Origin: Pseudorhodoferax sp. Leaf265
GTDB lineage: Bacteria; Pseudomonadota; Gammaproteobacteria; Burkholderiales; Burkholderiaceae_C
Assembly (NCBI RefSeq): GCF_001422365.1
Contig: NZ_LMMT01000036.1
Location: 357,848 to 421,847, forward strand
DNA length: 64,000 bases
Direction of reading: 5' to 3'
The notes beneath the pieces are model-generated. The model was not told the origin of the DNA and did not search any database. It saw nothing but the letters and a program-made list of their open reading frames with translations. This document shows, piece by piece, positions 44,366 through 51,997 of the stretch. The position numbers and the translations under genes were made by a program. The number at the start of each line of letters is the position of its first letter. Within the stretch, counting starts at the first letter, position 1.

Positions 44366-45646
44366 ATGACGCGCCTTCAGCCCTTGAGAACATTCCTCGC
44401 CTGCGCGAGACAGCTTGCGGCACTCGCGGGTGTCGTGGCGACGGCATCCGCACTGCTTGCGCCAGCCGCGCACGCACAGACCGCGCCTGCCATGGCCACG
44501 TTCTGCAAAGCCGGCTTCGCCGCGTACCCCGACGGCATCCAGGGCCTGCCACCGATCTTCAAATACAACCTGTGCTGGTGGCTCGAAGATGCAGGCATCG
44601 CGCCCGCGGCGTTCGACCAGGTCGTCGCAGCAGCGCCCCGTCCGGCCAGCCACCAGGAACTCGTGTCGCGCTTTCGGGCGCATGCAGACGCGCATGCCCA
44701 GGCGGCACGGCGGTTGGACACAGGCGGTCTTGTTCCCGGCTCGCAAGCCGCCCTTGCGGCAGCCGGCGAGTGGCGCAAGGCCGCGTTCTACGGGAAGCTC
44801 ACCCGCCGGCCCCAGCAGGCGCCCACGGACGACCTGCGCGCCTCGGAGCGCGCCCTGCAGTTGACCGGAACCGCACCCGAGCGCATCGAGGCCACGCTCG
44901 ATGGCAAGCGCTTTGTCGGCTACTTCCAGCCCGCGGCATCGCAAGGCGTCCGGGCGCCGTTGGTCATCGTGTTCGGCGGACTGGACAACTTCAAGACCGA
45001 GATGGCGCGGCACGTCGCCGCCATGCGCGCCAGGGGCTTCGCCACCCTGGTGCTGGAGAACCCGGACACGGGCGAGAACACGCTCTCCTTCCGCCCTGAA
45101 GCCTGGCGCATGCTGGATGCTGCCCGGGATGCACTGAAAGGCCGTCCCGATGTCGACCTCGCGCGCGTGGGGGTGTACGGCTGGAGCATGGGGGGCTATC
45201 TGGCCACGCTCGGCGGCCTGCAGGCAGACTGGATTGCCGCGGTGGTGAACGTGGCGGGCCCGGTGGAGTCCAGCTTCGCGAGCAGCCATTGCTTGCGCAT
45301 CCCGTCATCGGTCGGCGCTGCCTATGCTTTGTTCGCCGGCCTGGCGCCAACGGCACCGCGCGACGCCATGTGTGCGCACTACGCCCGCTACGCGCTGTCG
45401 CAAGCCATGCGCATCGGGCCGGCAGCGCAGCGCAAGCCCGTGCTGATGCTCAACGGCCTGCTCGAAGACCTGACCGCCACGGACGAGTCCGCGAGCCTGC
45501 GCGCACTGGGCCTGTCGGTGACGGAGCTCAGCTATGCGAACGACGGCCACACCGCGGAGGGCAACATGCGGGACCATCTGCGCATGGCCGCCGATTGGCT
45601 TTGGTCGAGGGTGGCGAGTGCGCCCGATCACCCCACATCGGACTGA
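44366..45646 (+). CDS. Secreted alpha/beta hydrolase (FrsA-like esterase fold)
   Basis: 426 aa. A signal peptide ends near residue 38 (APAAHAQ). The catalytic nucleophile is in VGVYGWSMGGYLATLGG (GxSxG), the oxyanion region is LVIVFGGLDNFKTE, and a C-terminal His is in YANDGHTAEGNM. It resembles FrsA/DUF1100 esterases rather than lipases. Together with the SDR and TetR genes it looks like a small inducible hydrolase-reductase set; the substrate is unknown. Confidence 0.88.
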   Translation: MTRLQPLRTFLACARQLAALAGVVATASALLAPAAHAQTAPAMATFCKAGFAAYPDGIQGLPPIFKYNLCWWLEDAGIAPAAFDQVVAAAPRPASHQELVSRFRAHADAHAQAARRLDTGGLVPGSQAALAAAGEWRKAAFYGKLTRRPQQAPTDDLRASERALQLTGTAPERIEATLDGKRFVGYFQPAASQGVRAPLVIVFGGLDNFKTEMARHVAAMRARGFATLVLENPDTGENTLSFRPEAWRMLDAARDALKGRPDVDLARVGVYGWSMGGYLATLGGLQADWIAAVVNVAGPVESSFASSHCLRIPSSVGAAYALFAGLAPTAPRDAMCAHYARYALSQAMRIGPAAQRKPVLMLNGLLEDLTATDESASLRALGLSVTELSYANDGHTAEGNMRDHLRMAADWLWSRVASAPDHPTSD

Positions 45647-45756
45647 GCCCGCGCCCGCCATGGCCGCAGCAAAGGGCGAACCTTGCCCGCGCCGGGCGCA
45701 TCGGTCCGCAGCCCCAGCGCACCTCGGAGAGCACGCCACCCGGCCCCATGCGCCGC

Positions 45757-46488
45757 TCAATCCCGGTGATCGGCATTCCCGGTCCGCCAGTACCCTTTGG
45801 CGCTGAGCCGATGTCGCTCGATGCCATGTTCCTGGAAATACAGCTTCAGCTCGCGCACCGCCGATGCTTCTCCGGCCAGCCAGATATAGCCCGGCCCTGG
45901 CGGCAGCGGGTGGTGCAACAGCTGTTGACACAAGCTTCGGCCAGGCTCGCCAGGGTCGGCACGGAGCCACGTCGTTCGCCAATCCGCGGCGGTGGAAATC
46001 GGCTGTTGCTCCGCCGCGCCATCCACTTCGACATATGCCTCCACCGGCATGGCAGCATCCAACGCCGCGGCGATCGACTGGATGGCCGGCAAGGCGGTGG
46101 CGTCGCCCCCCAGCAGCAACCAGCGCGTATCCGCCGGCGGCGCGAATCCTCCGTTGCGCGGGCCGGCAATACTCACCTGATCGCCCACCCGTGCCTGCGC
46201 TGCCCACATTGACGCCGGGCCGTCGCCGCTCTCGCCATGCAGCACCAGATCGATGCGCACCGTCCCAGCTGCACGGTCGACGGTGCGCAAGGTGTAGGCC
46301 CGGCCTTCACCGGAGGGCACGAAAAGCTTGACCCAGGCCCCCGGTGCATCGACGCCCTCGCCCTGGACGAAAGCGGCGACCTCCGCGCCACCGAGCGTGA
46401 TCCGCCGCATGTGCGGCGTCACGGTTTGCACGTCCAGCACCGTACCCAGCGCACGCTGCCGCACTTGAACTGCCAGCCGCTCAAGCAT
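45757..46488 (-). CDS. Siderophore-interacting flavoprotein
   Basis: 243 aa of the SIP/ViuB family that reduces ferric siderophores. The FAD-binding 9 domain contains TPHMRRITLGG and RAYTLRTVD (flavin motif), followed by WLLLGGDATALPAIQSIAAAL and a C-terminal NAD(P)-binding segment YIWLAGEASAVRELKLYF. It starts 8 bp inside the end of the MFS gene and is coupled to it, so the pair may handle a siderophore or another metal chelate. Confidence 0.92.
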   Translation of the reverse strand: MLERLAVQVRQRALGTVLDVQTVTPHMRRITLGGAEVAAFVQGEGVDAPGAWVKLFVPSGEGRAYTLRTVDRAAGTVRIDLVLHGESGDGPASMWAAQARVGDQVSIAGPRNGGFAPPADTRWLLLGGDATALPAIQSIAAALDAAMPVEAYVEVDGAAEQQPISTAADWRTTWLRADPGEPGRSLCQQLLHHPLPPGPGYIWLAGEASAVRELKLYFQEHGIERHRLSAKGYWRTGNADHRD

Positions 46489-47710
46489 GGTGCACCCCAC
46501 TCGCCGGCCGGAGCCGAAGCTGCAGCGCCACGCCGAACGACAGCGCCACCGCCGCCGCGCCGACCAGATACACCGCGCCAACGCCCGCGCTGCCCGCGAT
46601 CAGGCCAGCCACCGGCCCGGTGATGCCCAGCGAGATGTCCAGGAAGGCCACGTAGGCACCCATGGCGACACCGCGCGCCTGCGGCGGCGCACGCCGAACC
46701 GCCTCCACGCCAAACGCCGGGAATGCCAGTGAGTACCCGAACCCGGTCAGCGCCGCCCCCACCGCCGCGAGGGAAACGGCGTTCGCACCCCAGATCAGCA
46801 ACTGGCCCAACACCGCGATGGGGATGCAGATCAGGGCGACCCGCGCACCGCCCAGCTGGTCGGGCAGATGGCCAAAGGCAAGGCGCGCGGCGATGAAGGC
46901 CAGGCCAAAGGCGGTGAAGACCACCGACGCCGTGCCCCAGCCCCGGTCGGCGAACAGCAGCGCCGCAAAGGTGGTGATCACGCCGAAGCCCACGCTGGAC
47001 AGGGCCAGCCCCAAGCCCGGCACCCACACCGACCCGAGCACCTTGTAGAACGGCGTGCGCCGGTGCGCCGCCGCAGCCGTGCCGCGCAGGCCCAGCACGA
47101 TGGCCAGCGCCAGCAGCGGAACCAACGCCGTTGCCAGCGAGATCCCGGTGAAACCCCAGCGTGCGTTGACGGCCACCCCGGCTGGCGCACCCGCCGCATA
47201 GGCGCCGTACATGGCGATGCCGACCCAGGCCATGACCTTGCCCGCGTTCTGTGGGCCGGCCATGCCCACGCCCCAGCCCAGTGCGCCGGTGACGATCAGG
47301 CTTTCGGCGCAACCGAGCAGCAGACGGCCGGCCAGCAGCGTCCAGACCGCCGCCTGGGCATCGGCGAACCCAAGGGAGACCAGATAGGCGATACCGGATG
47401 CCGTCGCCAGCAGCAGCCCCGAGACGACCGCGCGCTTGGCACCGCGCGCATCAGCCAGGTTGCCCGCCCAGGCGCGTGACAGCAGCGCCGCCGCGAACTG
47501 GCCGCCCACGACGACGCCGACGCCCAATGCACCCAGCCCCAGATGCTGGCTCAAGTGCAGCGGCAGCACAGGCAACGGCAGCCCGATGGTGAGGAAGCCG
47601 ATGAACACGGCGACGGTCAATGGCAGCAGGCGGAGAAAGACGTTCACCGGCGGTGCGGCTGCCCCGGCGTATGGCGCCGTGGATGGTTGAGGCGAATGTG
47701 AAGAAGACAT
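46481..47710 (-). CDS. MFS transporter
   Basis: 409 aa with about twelve membrane helices. LPLHLSQHLGLGALGVGVVVGG lies in the first part, and motif A-like RAWAGNLADARGAKRAVVSGL follows helix 2. It resembles drug/sugar efflux permeases of the AraJ/YfcJ type. It is transcribed with the siderophore-interacting protein gene and divergently from a TetR gene, a standard arrangement for exporter control. Confidence 0.93.
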   Translation of the reverse strand: MSSSHSPQPSTAPYAGAAAPPVNVFLRLLPLTVAVFIGFLTIGLPLPVLPLHLSQHLGLGALGVGVVVGGQFAAALLSRAWAGNLADARGAKRAVVSGLLLATASGIAYLVSLGFADAQAAVWTLLAGRLLLGCAESLIVTGALGWGVGMAGPQNAGKVMAWVGIAMYGAYAAGAPAGVAVNARWGFTGISLATALVPLLALAIVLGLRGTAAAAHRRTPFYKVLGSVWVPGLGLALSSVGFGVITTFAALLFADRGWGTASVVFTAFGLAFIAARLAFGHLPDQLGGARVALICIPIAVLGQLLIWGANAVSLAAVGAALTGFGYSLAFPAFGVEAVRRAPPQARGVAMGAYVAFLDISLGITGPVAGLIAGSAGVGAVYLVGAAAVALSFGVALQLRLRPASGVHHA

Positions 47711-47721
47711 GCGACCTTCCC

Positions 47722-47786
47722 TTTCAATGCGAGTAAAAACTCAATTCATATGTCCAGGAGAATATGAGCCATGGCTCGCATTGAAA
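47722..47786. promoter_or_regulatory. 12-bp inverted repeats between MFS and TetR genes
   Basis: TTTCAATGCGAG (47722-47733) recurs in perfect inverted form as CTCGCATTGAAA (47775-47786), the second copy inside the first codons of the TetR gene. Next to each arm a GCGAGTWWWW-like unit is found (47729-47738; complement at 47783-47792). These are probable binding sites of the TetR protein controlling both directions. Confidence 0.65.
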
Positions 47787-48424
47787 ACTCGCGTTCGCCG
47801 GCCGGCGCAGGATCACTGCCCTTGCCTCGCAAAGTGCCGCGCCAGGCCCGCTCCCAGGCCATGGTGGAAGCGATTCTGGAGGCGACGGCTCGCGTTCTGG
47901 CCGAGCGCGGATATGCCGGCACGAACACCAACGTGGTGGCGGAGCGCGCCGGCGTGAGCGTGGGGTCGGTCTACCAGTACTTCCCGAACAAGGATTCGCT
48001 GGTCACGGCGCTGCACGAGCGCCACGGTGCGCAGATGTACGCCGCCATCGCGGCAGTGCTGGCCGCCGCGCGTCCGGACGGGCTGCATGGCCACGTGCAG
48101 GCCATGGTGCGCGCGCTGCTGGCAGCGCACCGCGTCGCGCCGGAGCTGCACCGCGTGCTGGAGAAGGAGTTCCCGTTCTTCGACGCCCCGCGCGAGCAGA
48201 GCGCGGCAGACGGTGGCATCTTCCGGCAGGTGCGCCAGCTCCTCGAAACGCACCGCACCGAGCTCGCGCTGGACGATCTGGACCTGGCCACCTGGATGGT
48301 GCTGCAGACCATGGAGTCGCTGGTCCATGCGGCGGTGATCGAGCCGCCCGCGATGTTCCGACCCGAGGCGGTGGAGGTCGCGATCGGCCAGGTTCTGATG
48401 CGCTACCTGACCGGCCGCGGATAG
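47771..48424 (+). CDS. TetR-family regulator of the MFS operon
   Basis: 217 aa. A basic N-terminal arm (LPRKVPRQARSQAMVEAIL) leads into the HTH YAGTNTNVVAERAGVSVGSVYQYFPNKDSL (about residues 48-77). The C-terminal domain resembles the TetR_C group with a hydrophobic pocket but no metal motif. It is divergent from the MFS exporter with 60 bp between starts, so repression of the exporter is the likely role. Confidence 0.93.
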   Translation: MARIENSRSPAGAGSLPLPRKVPRQARSQAMVEAILEATARVLAERGYAGTNTNVVAERAGVSVGSVYQYFPNKDSLVTALHERHGAQMYAAIAAVLAAARPDGLHGHVQAMVRALLAAHRVAPELHRVLEKEFPFFDAPREQSAADGGIFRQVRQLLETHRTELALDDLDLATWMVLQTMESLVHAAVIEPPAMFRPEAVEVAIGQVLMRYLTGRG

Positions 48425-48506
48425 TGCCGGCGTTTGCGGATGCGCTCAACTTGCAGGAGGACTTGCACCCCCAGGGGTGCGCCCGTGCCGGGCGCACCAA
48501 CAAAAA

Positions 48507-48525
48507 AGCCCGCGCGCGGCGGGCT
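48507..48525 (-). terminator. Terminator of cytochrome c4 gene
   Basis: The stem AGCCCGC/GCGGGCT with a 5-base loop is followed on the minus strand by six T (complement of 48502-48507). It lies 32 bp beyond the cytochrome gene stop. Confidence 0.85.
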
Positions 48526-48557
48526 GGCTGCAGCAGGCCGCGGCCTTGCCTGCGCGC

Positions 48558-49241
48558 TTACTTCTGCGAAGTGCGGAAGCGCGACTCTGGCACGATCTGC
48601 AGGCCACCTTCCAGACCGGCCAGGTAGTTCGAGATGGCCTTGAGTTCGGCATTGGAGAACTGCTTGGCCAACGGCGCCATCACGCCATTGGAACGGCCGA
48701 CCAGGCCCGTGCTGGCACCGGTCTTGTAAGCCTTCAGCGCGACGAACAGGTAGTCGGCATGCTGGCCCGCGATCTTGGGGTAGCTGCCGTCGATGGGCTT
48801 GGCGAAGTTGGCGCCATGGCAGGAGACGCAGGCCCCCTTTTGCAGCAGCGCCGCGACCTGGGCACTGGGCTCCTTGGCCTGCTCGGGCGGCGTGGGCGCG
48901 TCCTCGACATGGGTGCTGTAGAAGGCCGCGAGGTCGGCGATGTCCTGATCCGTCAGCGACTCGGCGATACCCCGCATGGACGGGTGGCGCCGGTCGCCGG
49001 TCTTGTAGGCGTTCAGCGCGGCCGCGATGTAGGGCGCGCCCTGGCCCGAGATCTTGGGCACCTTGTAGACCTCGGGAAACGCGGTCTGGTAGCCGACGAT
49101 GCCGTGGCAGCCGATGCACATGTCGGCTTTGCCCAAGCCGGCTTTGGGGTCTCCTTTGATTTGCTGGGCCATCGCAGGAAGGCCCAAAGCCGTCACCGAT
49201 GCGACAGCCAATGCAAACACCGTGGTCTTCAATTTATTCAT
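48558..49241 (-). CDS. Dihaem cytochrome c4
   Basis: 227 aa. A signal peptide ends near residue 25 (LPAMAQ). Two similar class I cytochrome domains follow with haem motifs CIGCH (42-46) and CVSCH (138-142). Sixth-ligand methionines are probable in HPSMRG and NGVMAPLA. Cytochrome c4 carries electrons from the bc1 complex to terminal oxidases such as the caa3-like enzyme encoded at 8.9-13.4 kb. The start at 49241 was chosen because the signal peptide begins there. Confidence 0.95.
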   Translation of the reverse strand: MNKLKTTVFALAVASVTALGLPAMAQQIKGDPKAGLGKADMCIGCHGIVGYQTAFPEVYKVPKISGQGAPYIAAALNAYKTGDRRHPSMRGIAESLTDQDIADLAAFYSTHVEDAPTPPEQAKEPSAQVAALLQKGACVSCHGANFAKPIDGSYPKIAGQHADYLFVALKAYKTGASTGLVGRSNGVMAPLAKQFSNAELKAISNYLAGLEGGLQIVPESRFRTSQK

Positions 49242-49329
49242 TTTGCGCGCACAATCTCTATTGAAATCAGGCCGGAAGCAGCGTTTGAGTATAGCCGGCA
49301 CGTCTCCCAATCTCCCTCCTCCAGACTCC

Positions 49330-50172
49330 ATGAAATTCCAAGGCTCGAACAACTACGTCGCCACGCAAGATCTGATGCTGGCGGTGAATGCGGCTGCCAC
49401 GCTCAAGCGGCCGCTGCTGGTCAAGGGCGAACCCGGCACGGGCAAGACCATGCTGGCCGAAGAGGTCGCCAGCGCGCTGAACCTGCCGCTGCTGCAGTGG
49501 CACATCAAGTCCACCACCAAGGCGCAGCAAGGCCTGTACGAGTACGACGCGGTGAGCCGCCTGCGCGATTCGCAGCTCGGCGACGAACGCGTGAAGGACA
49601 TCCACAACTACATCGTCAAGGGCGTGCTGTGGCAGGCCTTCACGTCCGAGCAGCCAGTGGCATTGCTGATCGATGAAATCGACAAGGCCGACATCGAATT
49701 CCCGAACGACCTGTTGCGCGAAATCGACCGCATGGAGTTCTATTGCTATGAAACCCGCGAACTGATCCGCGCCAAGCACCGGCCGCTGGTATTCATCACC
49801 TCGAACAACGAAAAGGAATTGCCCGACGCGTTCCTGCGCCGCTGCTTTTTCCACTACATCAAATTTCCCGATGCGGCGACCATGCAGCAGATCGTGGACG
49901 TGCATTTCCCCGGCCTCAAGAAGGAGTTGCTCACGGCAGCGATGAAGACCTTCTACGACGTGCGCAACCTGCCCGGCCTGAAGAAAAAGCCCTCCACCTC
50001 CGAGCTGCTGGATTGGCTCAAGCTCTTGGTGGCCGAGGACATCCCCGCCGAAGCGCTGCAGAGCAAGGACGACAAGGTGGCCGTGCCGCCGCTGGTCGGC
50101 GCACTGCTCAAGAACGAACAGGACGTGACCCTGTTCGAGAAGCTGGTGTTCATGCAGCGGAACAACCGCTGA
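49330..50172 (+). CDS. MoxR-family AAA+ ATPase
   Basis: 280 aa. Walker A is KGEPGTGKTMLAEEVA (about residues 32-47), Walker B is VALLIDEIDKAD, sensor 1 is FITSNNEKELPDAFLRRC. MoxR proteins are chaperone ATPases that activate metal- or vWA-containing partners, and the vWA protein encoded at 50800 is the expected partner. A GNAT gene separates the two. The spacing to that gene is 17 bp. Confidence 0.94.
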   Translation: MKFQGSNNYVATQDLMLAVNAAATLKRPLLVKGEPGTGKTMLAEEVASALNLPLLQWHIKSTTKAQQGLYEYDAVSRLRDSQLGDERVKDIHNYIVKGVLWQAFTSEQPVALLIDEIDKADIEFPNDLLREIDRMEFYCYETRELIRAKHRPLVFITSNNEKELPDAFLRRCFFHYIKFPDAATMQQIVDVHFPGLKKELLTAAMKTFYDVRNLPGLKKKPSTSELLDWLKLLVAEDIPAEALQSKDDKVAVPPLVGALLKNEQDVTLFEKLVFMQRNNR

Positions 50173-50189
50173 ACCGGGGACGCAAGGCC

Positions 50190-50783
50190 ATGGCCTTCGC
50201 CGAACCCGTGACCCTGCGCGGCCAGCATGTGCTGCTGGAGCCGCTCGCCCCGGCCCATGCCGCCGAAGCCCACGCCGCCGCGCAGGACGGTGAGATCTGG
50301 AAGCACTGGTACACCACCGTGCCAGCGCCCGACAAGGCCGGCGCCGAAATCGCGCGCCGGCTGGACCTGCAGGCCAAGGGCAGCATGTTGCCGTTCGCCG
50401 TGCGCGACGCCCGCGGCGGCTTCGCCGGCATGACGACCTACATGAACATCGACGCGGGCAACCGGCGCGTGGAGATCGGCAGCACCTGGTATCGCGCCAG
50501 CGTACAGCGCACCGGCCTGAACACCGAGGCCAAGCTGCTGCTGCTGGGCCATGCGTTCGATCGGCTGCGGTGCATCGCGGTGGAGTTCCGCACGCACTGG
50601 TTCAACTTCCAAAGCCGGGCCGCCATCGCCCGCCTGGGCGCCAAGCAGGACGGCGTGCTGCGCAACCACATGGTGGCTCCCAACGGCACGCTGCGCGACA
50701 CCGTGGTGTTCTCCATCCTCCAGAGCGAATGGCCCACGGTGCAGGCGCATCTGCGCTACCAACTCGACAAGCCACGCGCCTGA
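50190..50783 (+). CDS. GNAT-family N-acetyltransferase (RimJ/RimL-like)
   Basis: 197 aa. The fold is that of RimJ/RimL-type acetyltransferases: LRGQHVLLEPLAPAHAAEAHAA at the start, EIGSTWYRASVQRTGLNTEAKLLLLGHAFD in the acetyl-CoA region, and VEFRTHWFNFQSRAAIARLGAKQDG near the C-terminus. It probably acetylates a protein or small-molecule amine. It is inserted between the MoxR and vWA genes in the same direction (17 and 16 bp gaps). Confidence 0.92.
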   Translation: MAFAEPVTLRGQHVLLEPLAPAHAAEAHAAAQDGEIWKHWYTTVPAPDKAGAEIARRLDLQAKGSMLPFAVRDARGGFAGMTTYMNIDAGNRRVEIGSTWYRASVQRTGLNTEAKLLLLGHAFDRLRCIAVEFRTHWFNFQSRAAIARLGAKQDGVLRNHMVAPNGTLRDTVVFSILQSEWPTVQAHLRYQLDKPRA

Positions 50784-50799
50784 GCGCGAGGAGTCCGCC

Positions 50800-51993
50800 A
50801 TGCTGATCGACTTCTTCTACACCCTGCGCTCGGCCAAGCTGCCGGTCTCGGTCAAGGAATACCTGATGCTGCTCGACGCGGTCAAGCAGGGCGTGGTGGG
50901 CCCGGCCAGCCCCGACGGCGCCTACGCGATCGACGACTTCTACTACCTGTCGCGCACCGCGCTGGTGAAGGACGAGAAGCACTACGACAAGTTCGACCGC
51001 GCCTTCGCCGCCTACTTCAAGGGCGTGGAGATGCTGGCCGACTTCACCAAGGACATCCCGCTCGAGTGGTTGCGCAAGAACCTCGAACTGGAGCTGTCGC
51101 CCGAGGAGAAGGCCAAGATCGAGAAGATGGGCTGGGACGAGCTCATGGAGACGCTCAAGAAGCGCTTCGAGGAGCAGAAGGAGCGCCACGAGGGCGGCAG
51201 CAAGTGGATCGGCACCGGCGGCACCTCGCCCTTCGGTGCCAACGGCTTCAACCCGCAGGGCATCCGCATCGGCCAGGAGAAGGGCCGCAACAAGAGCGCC
51301 GTGAAGGTCTGGGACCAGCGTGCCTACAAGGACTACGACGACAGCCAGGAGCTGGGCACGCGCAACATCAAGGTGGCGCTGCGCCGGCTGCGCAAGTTCG
51401 CGCGCGAGGGCCACGAGGAAGAGCTAGACCTGGACGACACCATCCGCTCCACCGCCGCCAACGCCGGCTACCTGGACATCAAGATGGTGCCCGAGCGCCA
51501 CAACAACGTGAAGGTGCTGCTGCTCATGGACGTGGGCGGCACCATGGACGAGCACATCGCGCGCGTGGAAGAACTGTTCTCGGCCACCCGGACCGAGTTC
51601 AAGCACATGGAGTTCTACTACTTCCACAACTGCGTCTACGACTTCATGTGGAAGAACAACCGGCGGCGTTTCTCCGAGAAGTTCGCCACCTGGGACATCC
51701 TGCGCAAGTACAACAAGGACTACAAGCTGATCTTCGTGGGCGACGCGACCATGAGTCCTTACGAAATCTTGCAACCTGGCGGCAGCGTGGAATACAACAA
51801 CGAAGAGCCCGGCGCCGAGTGGTTGCAGCGCCTCACGCACGCCTTCCCCAAGTTCGCGTGGATCAATCCCGAACCCCAGGGTGTCTGGCAATACCGCCAG
51901 AGCATCGGCGTGATCCAGCAGCTCATGAGCAACAGGATGTTTCCCCTGACGCTCAAAGGGCTCGAGGAAGCCATGCGCCTGCTGTCAAAATGA
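50800..51993 (+). CDS. vWA domain-containing CoxE-like protein
   Basis: 397 aa. The N-terminal half is helical and charged (SPEEKAKIEKMGWDELMETLKKRFEEQKERHEGG). The C-terminal vWA/CoxE-like domain starts at VKVLLLMDVGGTMDEHI, where the metal-site motif DxSxS reads DVGGT, so the first Ser is Gly. Further parts are FYYFHNCVYDFMW and LIFVGDATMSPYE. MoxR-vWA pairs insert metals or remodel protein complexes; the client is unknown. The ATG is preceded by GCGAGGAG. Confidence 0.92.
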   Translation: MLIDFFYTLRSAKLPVSVKEYLMLLDAVKQGVVGPASPDGAYAIDDFYYLSRTALVKDEKHYDKFDRAFAAYFKGVEMLADFTKDIPLEWLRKNLELELSPEEKAKIEKMGWDELMETLKKRFEEQKERHEGGSKWIGTGGTSPFGANGFNPQGIRIGQEKGRNKSAVKVWDQRAYKDYDDSQELGTRNIKVALRRLRKFAREGHEEELDLDDTIRSTAANAGYLDIKMVPERHNNVKVLLLMDVGGTMDEHIARVEELFSATRTEFKHMEFYYFHNCVYDFMWKNNRRRFSEKFATWDILRKYNKDYKLIFVGDATMSPYEILQPGGSVEYNNEEPGAEWLQRLTHAFPKFAWINPEPQGVWQYRQSIGVIQQLMSNRMFPLTLKGLEEAMRLLSK

Positions 51994-51997
51994 TTTG

